The position numbers and the translations under genes were made by a program. The notes below the pieces were generated by a model that was given only the letters and a program-made list of their open reading frames with translations, did not search any database and was not told where the DNA came from. DNA of 64,000 bases, taken from assembly GCF_004342425.1 (NCBI RefSeq), contig NZ_SLWQ01000001.1, positions 520,252-584,251 on the forward strand, given 5' to 3'. Positions 50,636 to 59,940 of the stretch are shown here, one piece after another; position 1 is the first letter of the stretch, and each line of letters begins with the position of its first letter. The stretch comes from Dokdonella fugitiva. Lineage in GTDB: Bacteria > Pseudomonadota > Gammaproteobacteria > Xanthomonadales > Rhodanobacteraceae.

Positions 50636-52519
50636 TCACTCGGCGAGATACGTGTAGCCCGTGAGGCCGTGCTCGAGCGCCGCCTCGAGGCGCGCCGCCT
50701 CGTCGGAGCCGACCCCGGCCGCCGCGATCTTGTCGCGATAGGCGGCGCGCAGCGCGGCGAGGTCATAGCCGACGTAATCGAGCATGAGGTCGGTGGTGTC
50801 GCCGCGGCGACGGTGGCTGAACGCATAGCCGTCGCCGTCGAGCTTGACATTGACCGCGTCGGTGTCGCCGAACAGGTTGTGGATGTCGCCGAGTGTTTCC
50901 TGGTACGCGCCGACCATGAACAGGCCGAGGCGGTACGATTCGCCCTCGCGCGGCGCGTGCAGCGGCAGGCTCACGTCGACGCCGTCCGCCTCGACGTAGT
51001 GGTCGATGCGGCCGTCGGAATCGCAGGTGAGGTCGGCGATCACGCCGCGCCGCCCGGGCGCCTCGTCGAGGCGCGCGATCGGCACGATCGGGAACACCTG
51101 GTCGATTGCCCAGATGTCGGGCGCCGACTCGAACACGGAGAAGTTGACGAAGTACTTGTCGACGAGCAGCGCGTTGAGCTCGTCGAGCACCTGGCGGTGC
51201 GCGCGCTCGTCGGGCTTCAGGCGCTCGCGCACGGCGTTGATGATCGCGTAGTAGAGGTCGTCGAGCTGCGCACGCTGATCGAGCGAGAGCTGGCCGAGGC
51301 CGTACAGCGAATAGCCTTCGGCGAGCTGGTACTGCGCCTCGTGATAGAGCTCGGTCGGTGGCGTCTGGTCGATTTCGCCCGCGACTTCGCGCAGGCGGCG
51401 CAGCACGCTCGGCTCGTCCGCGCGCGCGGGCGTGATCGCGCCGCGCGGCGCCTCCTCGATCTCGCTGACGTTGACCACGAGCACGGCGTGATGCGCGGTC
51501 AGCGCGCGGCCGGATTCGGTCAGCACGTGCGGCGGCGCGAGGCCGTTGGCCCGGCACGCCTCGGCGAGCGCGCCGACGATCGCCGAGGCATATTCGTCGA
51601 GGCCGTAGTTGATCGAGCAGTCCGAACGCGAGCGCGTTCCCTCGTAGTCGACGCCGAGGCCGCCGCCGACGTCCATGTGGGTGATCGGCAGGCCCATGCG
51701 CGACAGCTCGACGAAGTAGCGCACCGCCTCGCGCATGCCGTTGGCGATGTCGCGCACGTTCGACATCTGCGAGCCCATGTGGAAGTGCAGCAGCTTGAGC
51801 GTGTGCGACAAGTTGGCCGCGGCGAGCTCGTCGAGCAGGGTCAGCAGCTGGCGCGGCGTGAGGCCGAACTTCGCCTTGTCGCCACCGGAGTTCTGCCACT
51901 TGCCCGCGCCGAGGCTCTTCAGGCGCATGCGCACGCCGAGCAGCGGCTCGACGCCGAGCGCGCGCGCTTCCTCGACCACGTAACGCAGCTCCGACGGCTT
52001 CTCGATCACGATGAAGATGTCGAGGCCGAGCCTGCGCCCGATCAGCGCGAGGCGGATGTACTCGCGATCCTTGTAGCCATTGCAGATGACGGTGCTGCCG
52101 CGGCGGGCGAGCGCGAGCACGGCCATGAGTTCCGGCTTGGATCCTGCCTCGAGGCCGAAGCCGGGCGAGGCGTTGCCGGCGAGTTCGCCGGCGACGTTGC
52201 GCTGCTGGTTCACCTTGATCGGGTAGATCAACGTGTAGCCGCCGCCGTAGTCCCAGTCGTCCATCGCCTTGGCGAACGCGCGTTGCAGGCGCGCGCGGCG
52301 GTCCTGCAGGATGTCGGCGAAGCGCACGAGCAGGGGCAGGCGCGCGCCCTGCGCGCAGGCGTCGTCGACGATCGCCGGCAGCGACAGCGCCGGGCCGTCG
52401 CCACGACGCGGGCGCACCAGCAGGTCGCCGTCGTCGCCGACGTCGAAATAGCCTTCGCTCCAGTGCGGCACCGCCCAGGTGTGGCGTGCCTCCTCGGCGG
52501 TCCAGCGCTGCTTGCTCAA
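50636..52519 (-). CDS. speA: Biosynthetic arginine decarboxylase
   Basis: 627 residues, starting at a TTG at 52519 (MSKQRWTAEEARHTWAVPHWSEGYFDVGDDGDL). PLP-dependent fold-III decarboxylase; the PLP Lys is K102 in YPIKVNQQ. Other landmarks are GFGLEAGSKPELMAVLAL, HFHMGSQMSN, VGGGLGVDYEGT and a family C-terminal region with YAFSHRRRGDTTDLML. It makes agmatine, the first step to putrescine. Divergent from speE. A TTG start is uncommon; no better codon lies near. Confidence 0.95.
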   Translation of the reverse strand: MSKQRWTAEEARHTWAVPHWSEGYFDVGDDGDLLVRPRRGDGPALSLPAIVDDACAQGARLPLLVRFADILQDRRARLQRAFAKAMDDWDYGGGYTLIYPIKVNQQRNVAGELAGNASPGFGLEAGSKPELMAVLALARRGSTVICNGYKDREYIRLALIGRRLGLDIFIVIEKPSELRYVVEEARALGVEPLLGVRMRLKSLGAGKWQNSGGDKAKFGLTPRQLLTLLDELAAANLSHTLKLLHFHMGSQMSNVRDIANGMREAVRYFVELSRMGLPITHMDVGGGLGVDYEGTRSRSDCSINYGLDEYASAIVGALAEACRANGLAPPHVLTESGRALTAHHAVLVVNVSEIEEAPRGAITPARADEPSVLRRLREVAGEIDQTPPTELYHEAQYQLAEGYSLYGLGQLSLDQRAQLDDLYYAIINAVRERLKPDERAHRQVLDELNALLVDKYFVNFSVFESAPDIWAIDQVFPIVPIARLDEAPGRRGVIADLTCDSDGRIDHYVEADGVDVSLPLHAPREGESYRLGLFMVGAYQETLGDIHNLFGDTDAVNVKLDGDGYAFSHRRRGDTTDLMLDYVGYDLAALRAAYRDKIAAAGVGSDEAARLEAALEHGLTGYTYLAE

Positions 52520-52601
52520 CTCGGTGCTCCATCCGCTCGGGCCAGCGGCATAGTGTAACGAGCCGTCGCGATCCGCGTATGTCGCCGCGGGCGGGACCGG
52601 C

Positions 52602-52607
52602 TACAAT
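52602..52607 (+). promoter_or_regulatory. putative -10 element of speE
   Basis: TACAAT at 52602-52607, 53 bp before the speE ATG, in the divergent spacer. No good -35 was found. A comparable TACAAT precedes argS. Confidence 0.4.
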
Positions 52608-52660
52608 CGCGCCCCCCGGCGCCCGCCGGATCCGCCCTTTCCCCTTCCGCAGGAAGCACC

Positions 52661-53533
52661 ATGTCCGCGCCCCAGCAGAACGCCACCGCCCAGAACTGGT
52701 TCACCGAGCAGCACGCGCGCTCCGGTTCGTCGTTCGGCCTGCGCATCAAGGAACGCCTGCACGCGGAGCAGACGCCGTACCAGTCGATCGAGATCTACGA
52801 CACGACCGACTGGGGCAAGCTCATGGTCATCGACGGCTGCACGATGGTGTCCACGCGCGACAACTTCCTCTACCACGAGATGATGTCGCATCCGGCGCTG
52901 TTCACCCACGCGCGCGCCAAGCGCGTCGTCATCATCGGCGGCGGCGACTGCGGCACGCTGCGCGAAGTGCTGCGCCACGAGGAAGTCGAGCACGCGGTGC
53001 AGGTCGAGATCGACGAGCGCGTGACGCGCCTCGCCGAACAGTATTTCCCCGAGCTGTGCGAGTCCAACGCCGACCCGCGCGCGGAACTGCTGTTCATCGA
53101 CGGCATCAAGTACATGGCCGAGCAGGAGCCGGAATCGATCGACGTCGTCATCGTCGACTCGACCGACCCGGTCGGCCCTGCCGAAGGCCTGTTCAACGCC
53201 GATTTCTACGCGAGCTGCCATCGCGCGCTGCGGCCGAGCGGCATCCTCGTGCAGCAGAGCGAATCGCCGCTCGTGCACCTCGATCTCATCAAGTCGATGC
53301 GCACGGCGATGCGCGTCGCGGACTTCCAGGCGGTGAAGACGCTGCTGTTCCCGCAGCCGCTCTACCCGACCGGCTGGTGGAGCTGCACGATGGCGCGCAA
53401 GGGTGCCGACCTCAGCGGCTTCCGCGAGCGCGGCGCGGCGACCAAGCAGTTCGCCACGCGCTACTACAACGTCGACATGCACAAGGCCGCGCTCGCGCTG
53501 CCGGAATTCATGCGCGAGGCGTTCGGCGAGTAG
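52661..53533 (+). CDS. speE: Spermidine synthase
   Basis: 290 residues, usual length for SpeE. The N-terminal beta-strand domain has GLRIKERLHAEQTPYQSIEIYDTTDWGK. The Rossmann-type core has VVIIGGGDCGTLREVLRH (decarboxylated SAM site), VEIDERVTRL, and the catalytic-loop DSTDPVGPAEGLF. It transfers an aminopropyl group to putrescine. Divergent from speA across 141 bp, so the two ends of the pathway to spermidine are adjacent. Confidence 0.97.
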   Translation: MSAPQQNATAQNWFTEQHARSGSSFGLRIKERLHAEQTPYQSIEIYDTTDWGKLMVIDGCTMVSTRDNFLYHEMMSHPALFTHARAKRVVIIGGGDCGTLREVLRHEEVEHAVQVEIDERVTRLAEQYFPELCESNADPRAELLFIDGIKYMAEQEPESIDVVIVDSTDPVGPAEGLFNADFYASCHRALRPSGILVQQSESPLVHLDLIKSMRTAMRVADFQAVKTLLFPQPLYPTGWWSCTMARKGADLSGFRERGAATKQFATRYYNVDMHKAALALPEFMREAFGE

Positions 53534-53566
53534 CACCACGCCGCACCCTTCGCCGGGAGTTCGAGC

Positions 53567-54523
53567 ATGGTCATGCCGGACGCCATCGAACGCATCCTGT
53601 TCGAGATCGCGCGCACGCTCGATTTCTGCCGCAACGACCCGGCCTTTCCCGAGTGCGCCACGCACAAGAAGGACGCGACCGCGCAGATCGTAGCCCGATG
53701 CAGGGGCGGCCGGATCGAGATGGACCTGATCGAGTGGAAAGGCGGTCCGTTGAACGTCGTCGGCGGCGATTGGTACGAGATCCCTTCGCGGCTGCTCGAC
53801 CTGGCCCGCCTGCTCGAACCGACGCGTGGGCCGGTGCGACGTTTCGCCGGGCGGTTCAGCCCGCGGAACGTGCTGACCCTGCACGCGAAGGGGGCCGGCG
53901 GCGTCCTCGGCGAGTGGTCGTTCGAACTCTCCGCGGAAGCGGCCGCGCAGGCGCGACGGGAGTCGCCCGGACTCGTCGCACTGGCCGACGACGTATCGGG
54001 CATCCCGGCCGGCATCGTCGAGGCGCTGCGCGATCTCAACGGATTCGTGCGCGATCGGCTCTTCCCGCTCCGGCCCCGCGCCGCCATTCCGGTCAGGTTC
54101 TGGCGCACGGCCGACCCGGCGGTGCTGTGGAGCGCCGCGCAGTACCTGTACGGCCATCTGCTCGCGCGCCACGATTACGACGCGTCGGCGCTGCCGCCGC
54201 TCCCTGACGGCTACACGACGATCTGCACGATCTTCCACGCATTCGACCAGATCGACGGCGAAGGGCTGGAAACCGCGATCGACAACCTCGGCCCCGACTA
54301 TCGCGATGCGCTCGTCACGCGCCTGCGCCTGGTCGGACTCGACGCACTCGCCGATGCGTTCGCGCAGGCCTGGGCGACGCATCCGGCCGGCGCGAGCGCC
54401 GACGCCGCGGCGTTCGAGGCGATCGCCGGGCGCCTGCAATCGCAGATCGACGACGAGGCGACGCTGCAGGCGATCCATCGCCATGTCGCCGACCACGCCG
54501 GCGTGTTCGAATCGCATGGCTGA
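53567..54523 (+). CDS. hypothetical protein, possibly DUF4375-like at the C-terminus
   Basis: 318 residues, soluble, no signal peptide. The C-terminal region (about 205-300) reads YTTICTIFHAFDQIDGEGLETAIDNLGPDY then ALVTRLRLVGLDALADAFAQA, which resembles the DMP19/DUF4375 family; this is a weak match. The N-terminal portion (FEIARTLDFCRND to KKDATAQIVARCRG) is unrecognised. The ATG at 53567 comes 33 bp after speE with GGGAG about 10 bp upstream, so it may be in the same transcript. Function unknown. Confidence 0.7.
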   Translation: MVMPDAIERILFEIARTLDFCRNDPAFPECATHKKDATAQIVARCRGGRIEMDLIEWKGGPLNVVGGDWYEIPSRLLDLARLLEPTRGPVRRFAGRFSPRNVLTLHAKGAGGVLGEWSFELSAEAAAQARRESPGLVALADDVSGIPAGIVEALRDLNGFVRDRLFPLRPRAAIPVRFWRTADPAVLWSAAQYLYGHLLARHDYDASALPPLPDGYTTICTIFHAFDQIDGEGLETAIDNLGPDYRDALVTRLRLVGLDALADAFAQAWATHPAGASADAAAFEAIAGRLQSQIDDEATLQAIHRHVADHAGVFESHG

Positions 54524-54595
54524 GGTCGCCCCGGCCGTTCGCGCGCCGCGGCCCGACGCGGCCCCGCCGCGCTCGTGCTGACGGCGGCCGGTCCG

Positions 54596-55510
54596 ATGTC
54601 CGCGCTTTCCGCGTTCGGCCTCGTCCTCGCGATGCTCGCGGTCGGACGGCTGCTCGCCTGGCGGCGCATCGTCCCCGAGGCCGCGCCGGCCGCGCTCAAC
54701 CTCGTCGTACTGTACGTGTGCCTGCCGGCCGCGGTGCTGCTGTACGCGCCGCGCCTCGCGTTCGAGCGCGAGTTGCTCGGCCTGATCGCGCTGCCGTGGC
54801 TGATCCTCGTCGCGAGCGCGGCCCTGACCCTGCTGTTCGCGCGCGTGCTGCGCTTCGACCGCGCCGCGACCGCGGCGCTGCTGCTGCTCGTCGCGCTCGG
54901 CAACACCTCGTTCCTCGGCTTCGCGCTGATCCCCGCGCTCGCCGGCTCCGACGCGCTGCGCTACGCGGTCGTCTACGACCAGTTCGGCAGCTTCCTGATC
55001 CTCTCGACGTTCGGCCTCGTCGTGCTCGGCCTGTACGGCGGCGAGCGGCCGACCTTGCGCTCGATCGCGCGCCGCATCGCCACCTTCCCACCGTTCATCG
55101 CGCTCGTCGTCGCGCTCGTGCTGATGCCGAAGGACTGCCCGGATGTCGTCGCGAAGCCGCTGCGGCTGCTCGCCGACAGCCTGCTGCCGCTCGTCGCGCT
55201 CGCCAGTGGCATGCAGCTGCGCCTGCGCATGCCGCGCCACTACCTCGGCGCATTCGCATACGGCCTCGTCGCGAAGCTGCTGCTGATGCCGCTGCTCGCG
55301 CTCGGCCTCTGCGCACTGCTCGGCCTCGACGGCGCGATGCGCGCCGCAGCCGTCTACGAAACCGCGATGCCGCCGATGATCACCGCGGGCGCGCTGCTGT
55401 CGCTCGCCGGCCTCGCGCCGGAACTCGCTGCGGCGCTGGTCGGCTTCGGCATCGTGCTGTCGATGGCGACGTTGCCGCTGTGGCATTTCGTGCTCGCGCA
55501 CGCGGCATAG
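54596..55510 (+). CDS. AEC family transporter (auxin-efflux-carrier fold)
   Basis: 304 residues from the ATG at 54596; a GTG at 54575 is the alternative. About ten membrane helices, in two five-helix halves typical of the AEC family. Signature pieces are LVVLYVCLPAAVLLYAPRL, LLVALGNTSFLGFALIPAL and YETAMPPMITAGALLSLAG. Family members export or import small carboxylates or auxin-like compounds; the substrate here is unknown. It follows the previous gene after 72 bp. Confidence 0.88.
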   Translation: MSALSAFGLVLAMLAVGRLLAWRRIVPEAAPAALNLVVLYVCLPAAVLLYAPRLAFERELLGLIALPWLILVASAALTLLFARVLRFDRAATAALLLLVALGNTSFLGFALIPALAGSDALRYAVVYDQFGSFLILSTFGLVVLGLYGGERPTLRSIARRIATFPPFIALVVALVLMPKDCPDVVAKPLRLLADSLLPLVALASGMQLRLRMPRHYLGAFAYGLVAKLLLMPLLALGLCALLGLDGAMRAAAVYETAMPPMITAGALLSLAGLAPELAAALVGFGIVLSMATLPLWHFVLAHAA

Positions 55511-55631
55511 CGACGCGAACGGAGAACCCGATTCGCCGCCCGGAGACGGCACCCGCGCGCACCTACGCTTCTTTACATCCGCGCCGCGGGCCGCGGCGTA
55601 TCCTCGGCGCTTTCCGGCCAGGGGAACCCTC

Positions 55632-57335
55632 ATGCGTCGCATCGCCCTCGTGCTCGCCGTCGCCGCGTGCACTGCTGCTTCCGCCGCCCACGCCGGCGAC
55701 CGCATCACCGGCGCGTCGTTCGCGACGCGCTCGGAGGTCATCGCCACGCACGGCATGGTCGCGACCTCGCATCCGCTCGCGACGCAGGTCGGCCTCGACG
55801 TGCTCAAGCAGGGCGGCACCGCGGTCGACGCGGCGATCGCCGCGAACGCCGCGCTCGGCCTCATGGAGCCGGTGTCGAACGGCGTCGGCGGCGACCTGTT
55901 CGCGATCATCTGGGATGCGAAGACGAAGAAGCTCTACGGTTACAACGGCTCGGGCCGCTCGCCGCAAGGCCTCACGTTGAAATGGTTCCGGGACCACGAC
56001 TACAAGGCGATCCCGCCGCTCGGCCCGCTGCCGGTCAACGTGCCGGGCTGCGTCGACGCCTGGTTCGCGTTGCACGACCGCTTCGGCAAGCTGCCGATGA
56101 AGGACGTGCTCGCGCCCGCGATCGCCTATGCGCGCGACGGCTTCCCGTTGACCGAGCTCATCGCCTACTACTGGAACCTGTCGGTACCGCGCCTGGCCAG
56201 GTTCCCCGGCTTCACCGAGCAGTTCACGCACGGGGGCAAGGCGCCCGCGAAGGGCGAGATCTGGAAGAACCCGAACCTCGCGAACACGCTCGGGGCGATC
56301 GCCCGGGGTGGTCGCGATGCGTTCTACAAGGGCGCGATCGCGCACGTGATCGCCGACTACATGAAGGCGCAGGGCGGCTTCCTGTCCTACGACGACCTCG
56401 CCACGCACAAGGGCGAATGGGTCGAACCGATCTCGACCAACTATCGCGGCTACGACGTCTGGGAGCTGCCGCCGAACGGCCAGGGCCTCGCCGCGCTGCA
56501 GATGCTCAACATCCTCGAGGGCTACGACTTCTCGAAGATCCCGTTCGGCAGCACCGAGCACGTGCACCTGTTCGTCGAGGCGAAGAAGCTCGCGTTCGAG
56601 GACCGCGCGAAGTTCTACGCCGACCCCGACTTCGCCAAGGCGCCGATCGACTGGCTCGTGTCGAAGGAATACGCGGCCGAGCGACGCAAGTTGATCTCGC
56701 CGGACCGCGCGATGAAGGCGGCGGAGCCCGGCACGCACAAGCTCGACGGCGACACGATCTACATGACCACCGCGGACCGCTGGGGCAACATGGTCTCGCT
56801 GATCCAGTCGAACTACCGGGGCATGGGTTCGGGCATGTCGCCGCCCGGCCTCGGCTTCATCCTGCAGGACCGCGGCGAGCTGTTCGTGCTCAAGGAAGGC
56901 CATGCGAACACCTACGCGCCCGGCAAGCGCCCGTTCCACACGATCATCCCCGCGTTCATCACCAAGGACGGCGCGCCCTGGCTCAGCTTCGGCGTCATGG
57001 GCGGCGACATGCAGCCGCAGGGGCACGTCGAGATCGTGCAGAACCTCATCGACTTCCACATGAACCTGCAGGAAGCCGGCGACGCGCCGCGCATCCAGCA
57101 CGAAGGTTCGACCTCCCCCGAGGGCCAGGCCGAGCCGATGCAGGACGGCGGCTTCGTCGACCTCGAATCGGGCTTTCCGTACGAAACCGTGCGCGGCCTC
57201 ATGCAGAAGGGCCACAGCGTGCGCTTCGCCAACGGCCCCTATGGCGGCTACCAGGCGATCGGCTGGGACGCGAGGAACCACGTCTACATCGGGGCTTCCG
57301 AAGGCCGCAAGGACGGCCAGGCGGCCGGCTACTAG
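55632..57335 (+). CDS. ggt: Secreted gamma-glutamyltransferase family protein
   Basis: 567 residues. Signal peptide MRRIALVLAVAACTAASAAHA. An Ntn-hydrolase proenzyme; the predicted autocleavage/nucleophile Thr is T375 in DGDTIYMTTADRWGNMVSLIQ. Usual pieces are MVATSHPLATQVGLDVLKQGGTAVDAAIAA, VGGDLFAII and LPPNGQGLAALQML. The DTIY context resembles the GGT/cephalosporin-acylase branch more than classic DTTH GGT, so glutathione may not be its natural substrate. It should act in the periplasm. Monocistronic. Confidence 0.9.
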   Translation: MRRIALVLAVAACTAASAAHAGDRITGASFATRSEVIATHGMVATSHPLATQVGLDVLKQGGTAVDAAIAANAALGLMEPVSNGVGGDLFAIIWDAKTKKLYGYNGSGRSPQGLTLKWFRDHDYKAIPPLGPLPVNVPGCVDAWFALHDRFGKLPMKDVLAPAIAYARDGFPLTELIAYYWNLSVPRLARFPGFTEQFTHGGKAPAKGEIWKNPNLANTLGAIARGGRDAFYKGAIAHVIADYMKAQGGFLSYDDLATHKGEWVEPISTNYRGYDVWELPPNGQGLAALQMLNILEGYDFSKIPFGSTEHVHLFVEAKKLAFEDRAKFYADPDFAKAPIDWLVSKEYAAERRKLISPDRAMKAAEPGTHKLDGDTIYMTTADRWGNMVSLIQSNYRGMGSGMSPPGLGFILQDRGELFVLKEGHANTYAPGKRPFHTIIPAFITKDGAPWLSFGVMGGDMQPQGHVEIVQNLIDFHMNLQEAGDAPRIQHEGSTSPEGQAEPMQDGGFVDLESGFPYETVRGLMQKGHSVRFANGPYGGYQAIGWDARNHVYIGASEGRKDGQAAGY

Positions 57336-57462
57336 CGGCGGCTCATGGCGCCAGGGCAGGCCCCTTGGGCAGCGGCTCGTACCGCCGCCCAGGGGCCCGG
57401 TTTGGCCCTTGCCGGAGCGCGGTGTACCCTTCCCCGCACTTTGCGTACCGGCGGAGGCGTTC

Positions 57463-58095
57463 ATGCTGAAGGTCCTGGTGGCGAGTTCGAAGGGTGGCGC
57501 GGGCAAGAGCACGCTGGCGACCAACCTGGCCGCGTACTACGCGGTCGACGGCAAGAACACCGTGCTGGTCGACGCCGACCGCCAGGGCTCGTCGCTGCGC
57601 TGGAGCGAGAAGCGCGCGGCACACCCGAACGCGGTGCTCGGCATTTCCGGGCTGCGCCGCGACTGGCACAAGCAGGTCCCCGAGGACGCGGCACGCGTCG
57701 TGATCGACAGCGCGGCGGGCATCCGCCCGGGCGAGGTCGGCGAGTGGCTCGACGACGTCGACGTCCTGCTCGTGCCGGTGCTGCCATCGGCGATCGACCT
57801 CGAGGCGACCCAGCCGTTCCTCGCCGAGGTCGGCGCGCTGCCGCGCGTGAAGAAGGGCAAGGTCGCGGTCGGCCTCGTCGCGAACCGGCTCAAGCCGTGG
57901 ACGAATGCGTCGCAGCTCGCGGTCGAGGAGATCAAGGGCTTTCCGTTCCCGCTCGTCGCGGAACTGCGCGACACGCAGGGCTACGTGCTCGCCAATGCGC
58001 TCGGCAAGAGCATCTTCGACTACCACTCCGAGAGCGTGCGCTCGCACCAGGACGACTGGGCAAAGCTGCTGCGCTGGCTGAAGAAGCTCGCCTGA
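57463..58095 (+). CDS. ParA family ATPase (orphan)
   Basis: 210 residues from the ATG at 57463 preceded by gcggagg. The deviant Walker A is ASSKGGAGKSTLATNLA (KGGAGKS) and the A-prime/B region reads NTVLVDADRQGSSLRWSEKR and VVIDSAAGI. No ParB-like gene is adjacent. Short MinD/ParA proteins of this type often position a protein cluster or an envelope component. Which cargo is unknown. It lies between ggt and an EF-hand gene. Confidence 0.88.
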   Translation: MLKVLVASSKGGAGKSTLATNLAAYYAVDGKNTVLVDADRQGSSLRWSEKRAAHPNAVLGISGLRRDWHKQVPEDAARVVIDSAAGIRPGEVGEWLDDVDVLLVPVLPSAIDLEATQPFLAEVGALPRVKKGKVAVGLVANRLKPWTNASQLAVEEIKGFPFPLVAELRDTQGYVLANALGKSIFDYHSESVRSHQDDWAKLLRWLKKLA

Positions 58096-58238
58096 CGGGC
58101 CCGGCCGCGCGACCGCGCGGCAGCGAAGCGACCCGGGCGGGCTTTGCACCTTCTTTGCAACGCGCCGGTCGGCGCGCGGGGGCGTCGTGCGTTGTGGGGA
58201 AGTGCGGCCGTCGTGGCCGCGGTGAAGAGTACCTCCCC

Positions 58239-58721
58239 ATGCGAATCCCCACTCCCCTGCTGCTCGCCCTCGCGCTCGCCGCCGGTCCTGCCTGCGCCAC
58301 CGAGGCGCCGGACGACGCCGGCTCGCACGCCGCTCGCCGCGCCGAGTTCGAGCAGCGCTTCCTCGACCAGGTCGACGCGGACCACGACGGCATGGTCAGC
58401 CGCGCCGAGTACCAGGCCTGGGTCGACCGCCGCTTCGCCAAGCTCGATGCCAACGGCGACGGCCGCGTCGACGCGGACGAGATTGCCGCGTCGCCGCAGG
58501 CCACGCGACGCGCGCACCGGCGTGCCGAGCGCCTCATCAAGCACTTCGACACGGACGGCTCGGGCAGCATCAGCAAGGCCGACTACGAAGCCCGGCAGAT
58601 GGCGCGCTTCGATCGCCTGAGCGGCGGCTCCGACAGCGTCGACGCGCAGAAGCTGCTGCCCCGTCGCGGCGACTTCGGGCGCCGCCACGACGCCACCGCC
58701 ATGCCGGACGACCAGGGCTGA
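58239..58721 (+). CDS. Secreted EF-hand protein
   Basis: 160 residues with a signal peptide (MRIPTPLLLALALAAGPACA). Three canonical Ca2+-binding loops are visible: DADHDGMVSRAEYQ, DANGDGRVDADEIA and DTDGSGSISKADYE, each DxDxDG or DxDGSG with Glu/Asp at position 12. The remainder is basic/acidic helix. It is likely a periplasmic calcium-binding protein. A strong terminator follows at 58736. Confidence 0.87.
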   Translation: MRIPTPLLLALALAAGPACATEAPDDAGSHAARRAEFEQRFLDQVDADHDGMVSRAEYQAWVDRRFAKLDANGDGRVDADEIAASPQATRRAHRRAERLIKHFDTDGSGSISKADYEARQMARFDRLSGGSDSVDAQKLLPRRGDFGRRHDATAMPDDQG

Positions 58722-58735
58722 GCGGGGCGTGCCCC

Positions 58736-58773
58736 GGTGGCCGGCCCGTTCCGCGCGGCCGGCCACCGCTTTT
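58736..58773 (+). terminator. rho-independent terminator after the EF-hand gene
   Basis: ggtggccggcc (58736-58746) pairs with ggccggccacc (58757-58767) in an 11-bp stem, followed by gctttt. It lies 15 bp past the EF-hand stop and before the sixA gene. Confidence 0.8.
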
Positions 58774-58836
58774 GCTTGACCGCCGCGGGCACGAATGCGG
58801 CATCATCGGGCACCGCACCTGCCGAGGCATTCACCG

Positions 58837-59316
58837 ATGACGATGCGCGAGATCATCCTGCTGCGCCACGCGCACGCGGAAACGGCGGCGCCCGGCCAGG
58901 ATGACGCCAGCCGTCCCCTGAGCGCGCAGGGAGAAGCCGAGGCCGATGACGCCGGCGCGTGGCTCAAGCAGCACGCCGCCGCGCCGGTGCGCGTGCTCTG
59001 CTCGCCCGCGGCGCGCACGCGCGCGACCTGCGAACGCGTGCTGGCTGCCCTCGGCTACGCCGACCTGCGCTTCGAGCCGCGCGTCTACGACGCGACGCCC
59101 GCGACGCTGATCCGCGTGCTCGAGGATCATGCCGATGCCGACACCGTGATGCTCGTCGGCCACAATCCCGGGCTCGAGACGCTGGTCGCCCTGCTCACCG
59201 AAGGCGCATCGGACTCGGGGCGCGGCATGCCGCCGGGCGCCGTCGCCTGGTTGGCCCTGCCGGCCGGATCGATCGAGCCGGGCACGGCGCGCGTACGCCA
59301 CTTCTGGTGGCCCTGA
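58837..59316 (+). CDS. sixA: Phosphohistidine phosphatase SixA
   Basis: 159 residues. Histidine-phosphatase superfamily with the catalytic RHG-type motif in ILLRHAHAET, SPAARTRATCERV and VMLVGHNPGLETLV (second His). SixA dephosphorylates phosphohistidine on proteins such as ArcB HPt or PTS components. The ATG at 58837 opens MTMREIILLRHA; a second ATG six bases later is possible. It precedes the yceI-like gene by 9 bp, so they may be one unit. Confidence 0.88.
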   Translation: MTMREIILLRHAHAETAAPGQDDASRPLSAQGEAEADDAGAWLKQHAAAPVRVLCSPAARTRATCERVLAALGYADLRFEPRVYDATPATLIRVLEDHADADTVMLVGHNPGLETLVALLTEGASDSGRGMPPGAVAWLALPAGSIEPGTARVRHFWWP

Positions 59317-59325
59317 CACCCCGCG

Positions 59326-59940
59326 ATGCACCGCGCCCGCGCCCTGCTCCTGCTCTGCGGCCTGCTCGGCGGTGCCGGACCCGCATTCGCGCGTGATGGC
59401 ATGCCCGAGGGCGGGATCATCCGCCTCGACGCGCGACGCTCGGACGTCGGCTTCCGCGTCAAGGTGCTGTGGCTGCTCGGCGTGCGCGGGCACTTCGGCA
59501 GCGTCGACGGCACCGTGCGCCTCGATCCGTTCCGCAACGAACTGCGCGTCGACGCCCGCATCGACGTCGCCAGCGTGCGCATGAGCAGTGCGTCCTACGA
59601 GGAATGGGTCAAGTCGCCCGAGTTCTTCGACGCCGCGACGCATCCGCAGATCCTGTTCACCTCCGACGCATTCCCGCGCGCGCGCCTGCGCGCCGGCGGC
59701 GAGCTGCCGGGCCAGTTGACCGTGCGCGGCGTGCGCCAGCCGGTGCAGTTCGACCTCAAACCCGCCGAATGCGATCGTCCCGCCTACGACTGCCCGATCC
59801 GCGTCGCCGGTGCGATCCGCCGCTCGATGTTCGGCATGGGTTCGCACCGCGGCACGCTCGCCGACAAGGTCGAACTCGACTTCACGGTGTACGCGGTACC
59901 GCCGCAGCGTGACGCCGCGTCGGTGCCGACGCCCGGATGA
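59326..59940 (+). CDS. YceI family protein
   Basis: 204 residues with a signal peptide (MHRARALLLLCGLLGGAGPAFA). The YceI lipocalin-like barrel is seen in IIRLDARRSDVGFRVKVLWLLGVRGHFG, SASYEEWVKSPEFFDAATHPQI and GQLTVRGVRQPVQFDL. Exported YceI proteins bind polyisoprenoid lipids; physiological role uncertain. It overlaps the next gene by 4 bases (ATGA). The signal peptide and the neighbouring lipoprotein point to envelope function. Confidence 0.88.
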   Translation: MHRARALLLLCGLLGGAGPAFARDGMPEGGIIRLDARRSDVGFRVKVLWLLGVRGHFGSVDGTVRLDPFRNELRVDARIDVASVRMSSASYEEWVKSPEFFDAATHPQILFTSDAFPRARLRAGGELPGQLTVRGVRQPVQFDLKPAECDRPAYDCPIRVAGAIRRSMFGMGSHRGTLADKVELDFTVYAVPPQRDAASVPTPG

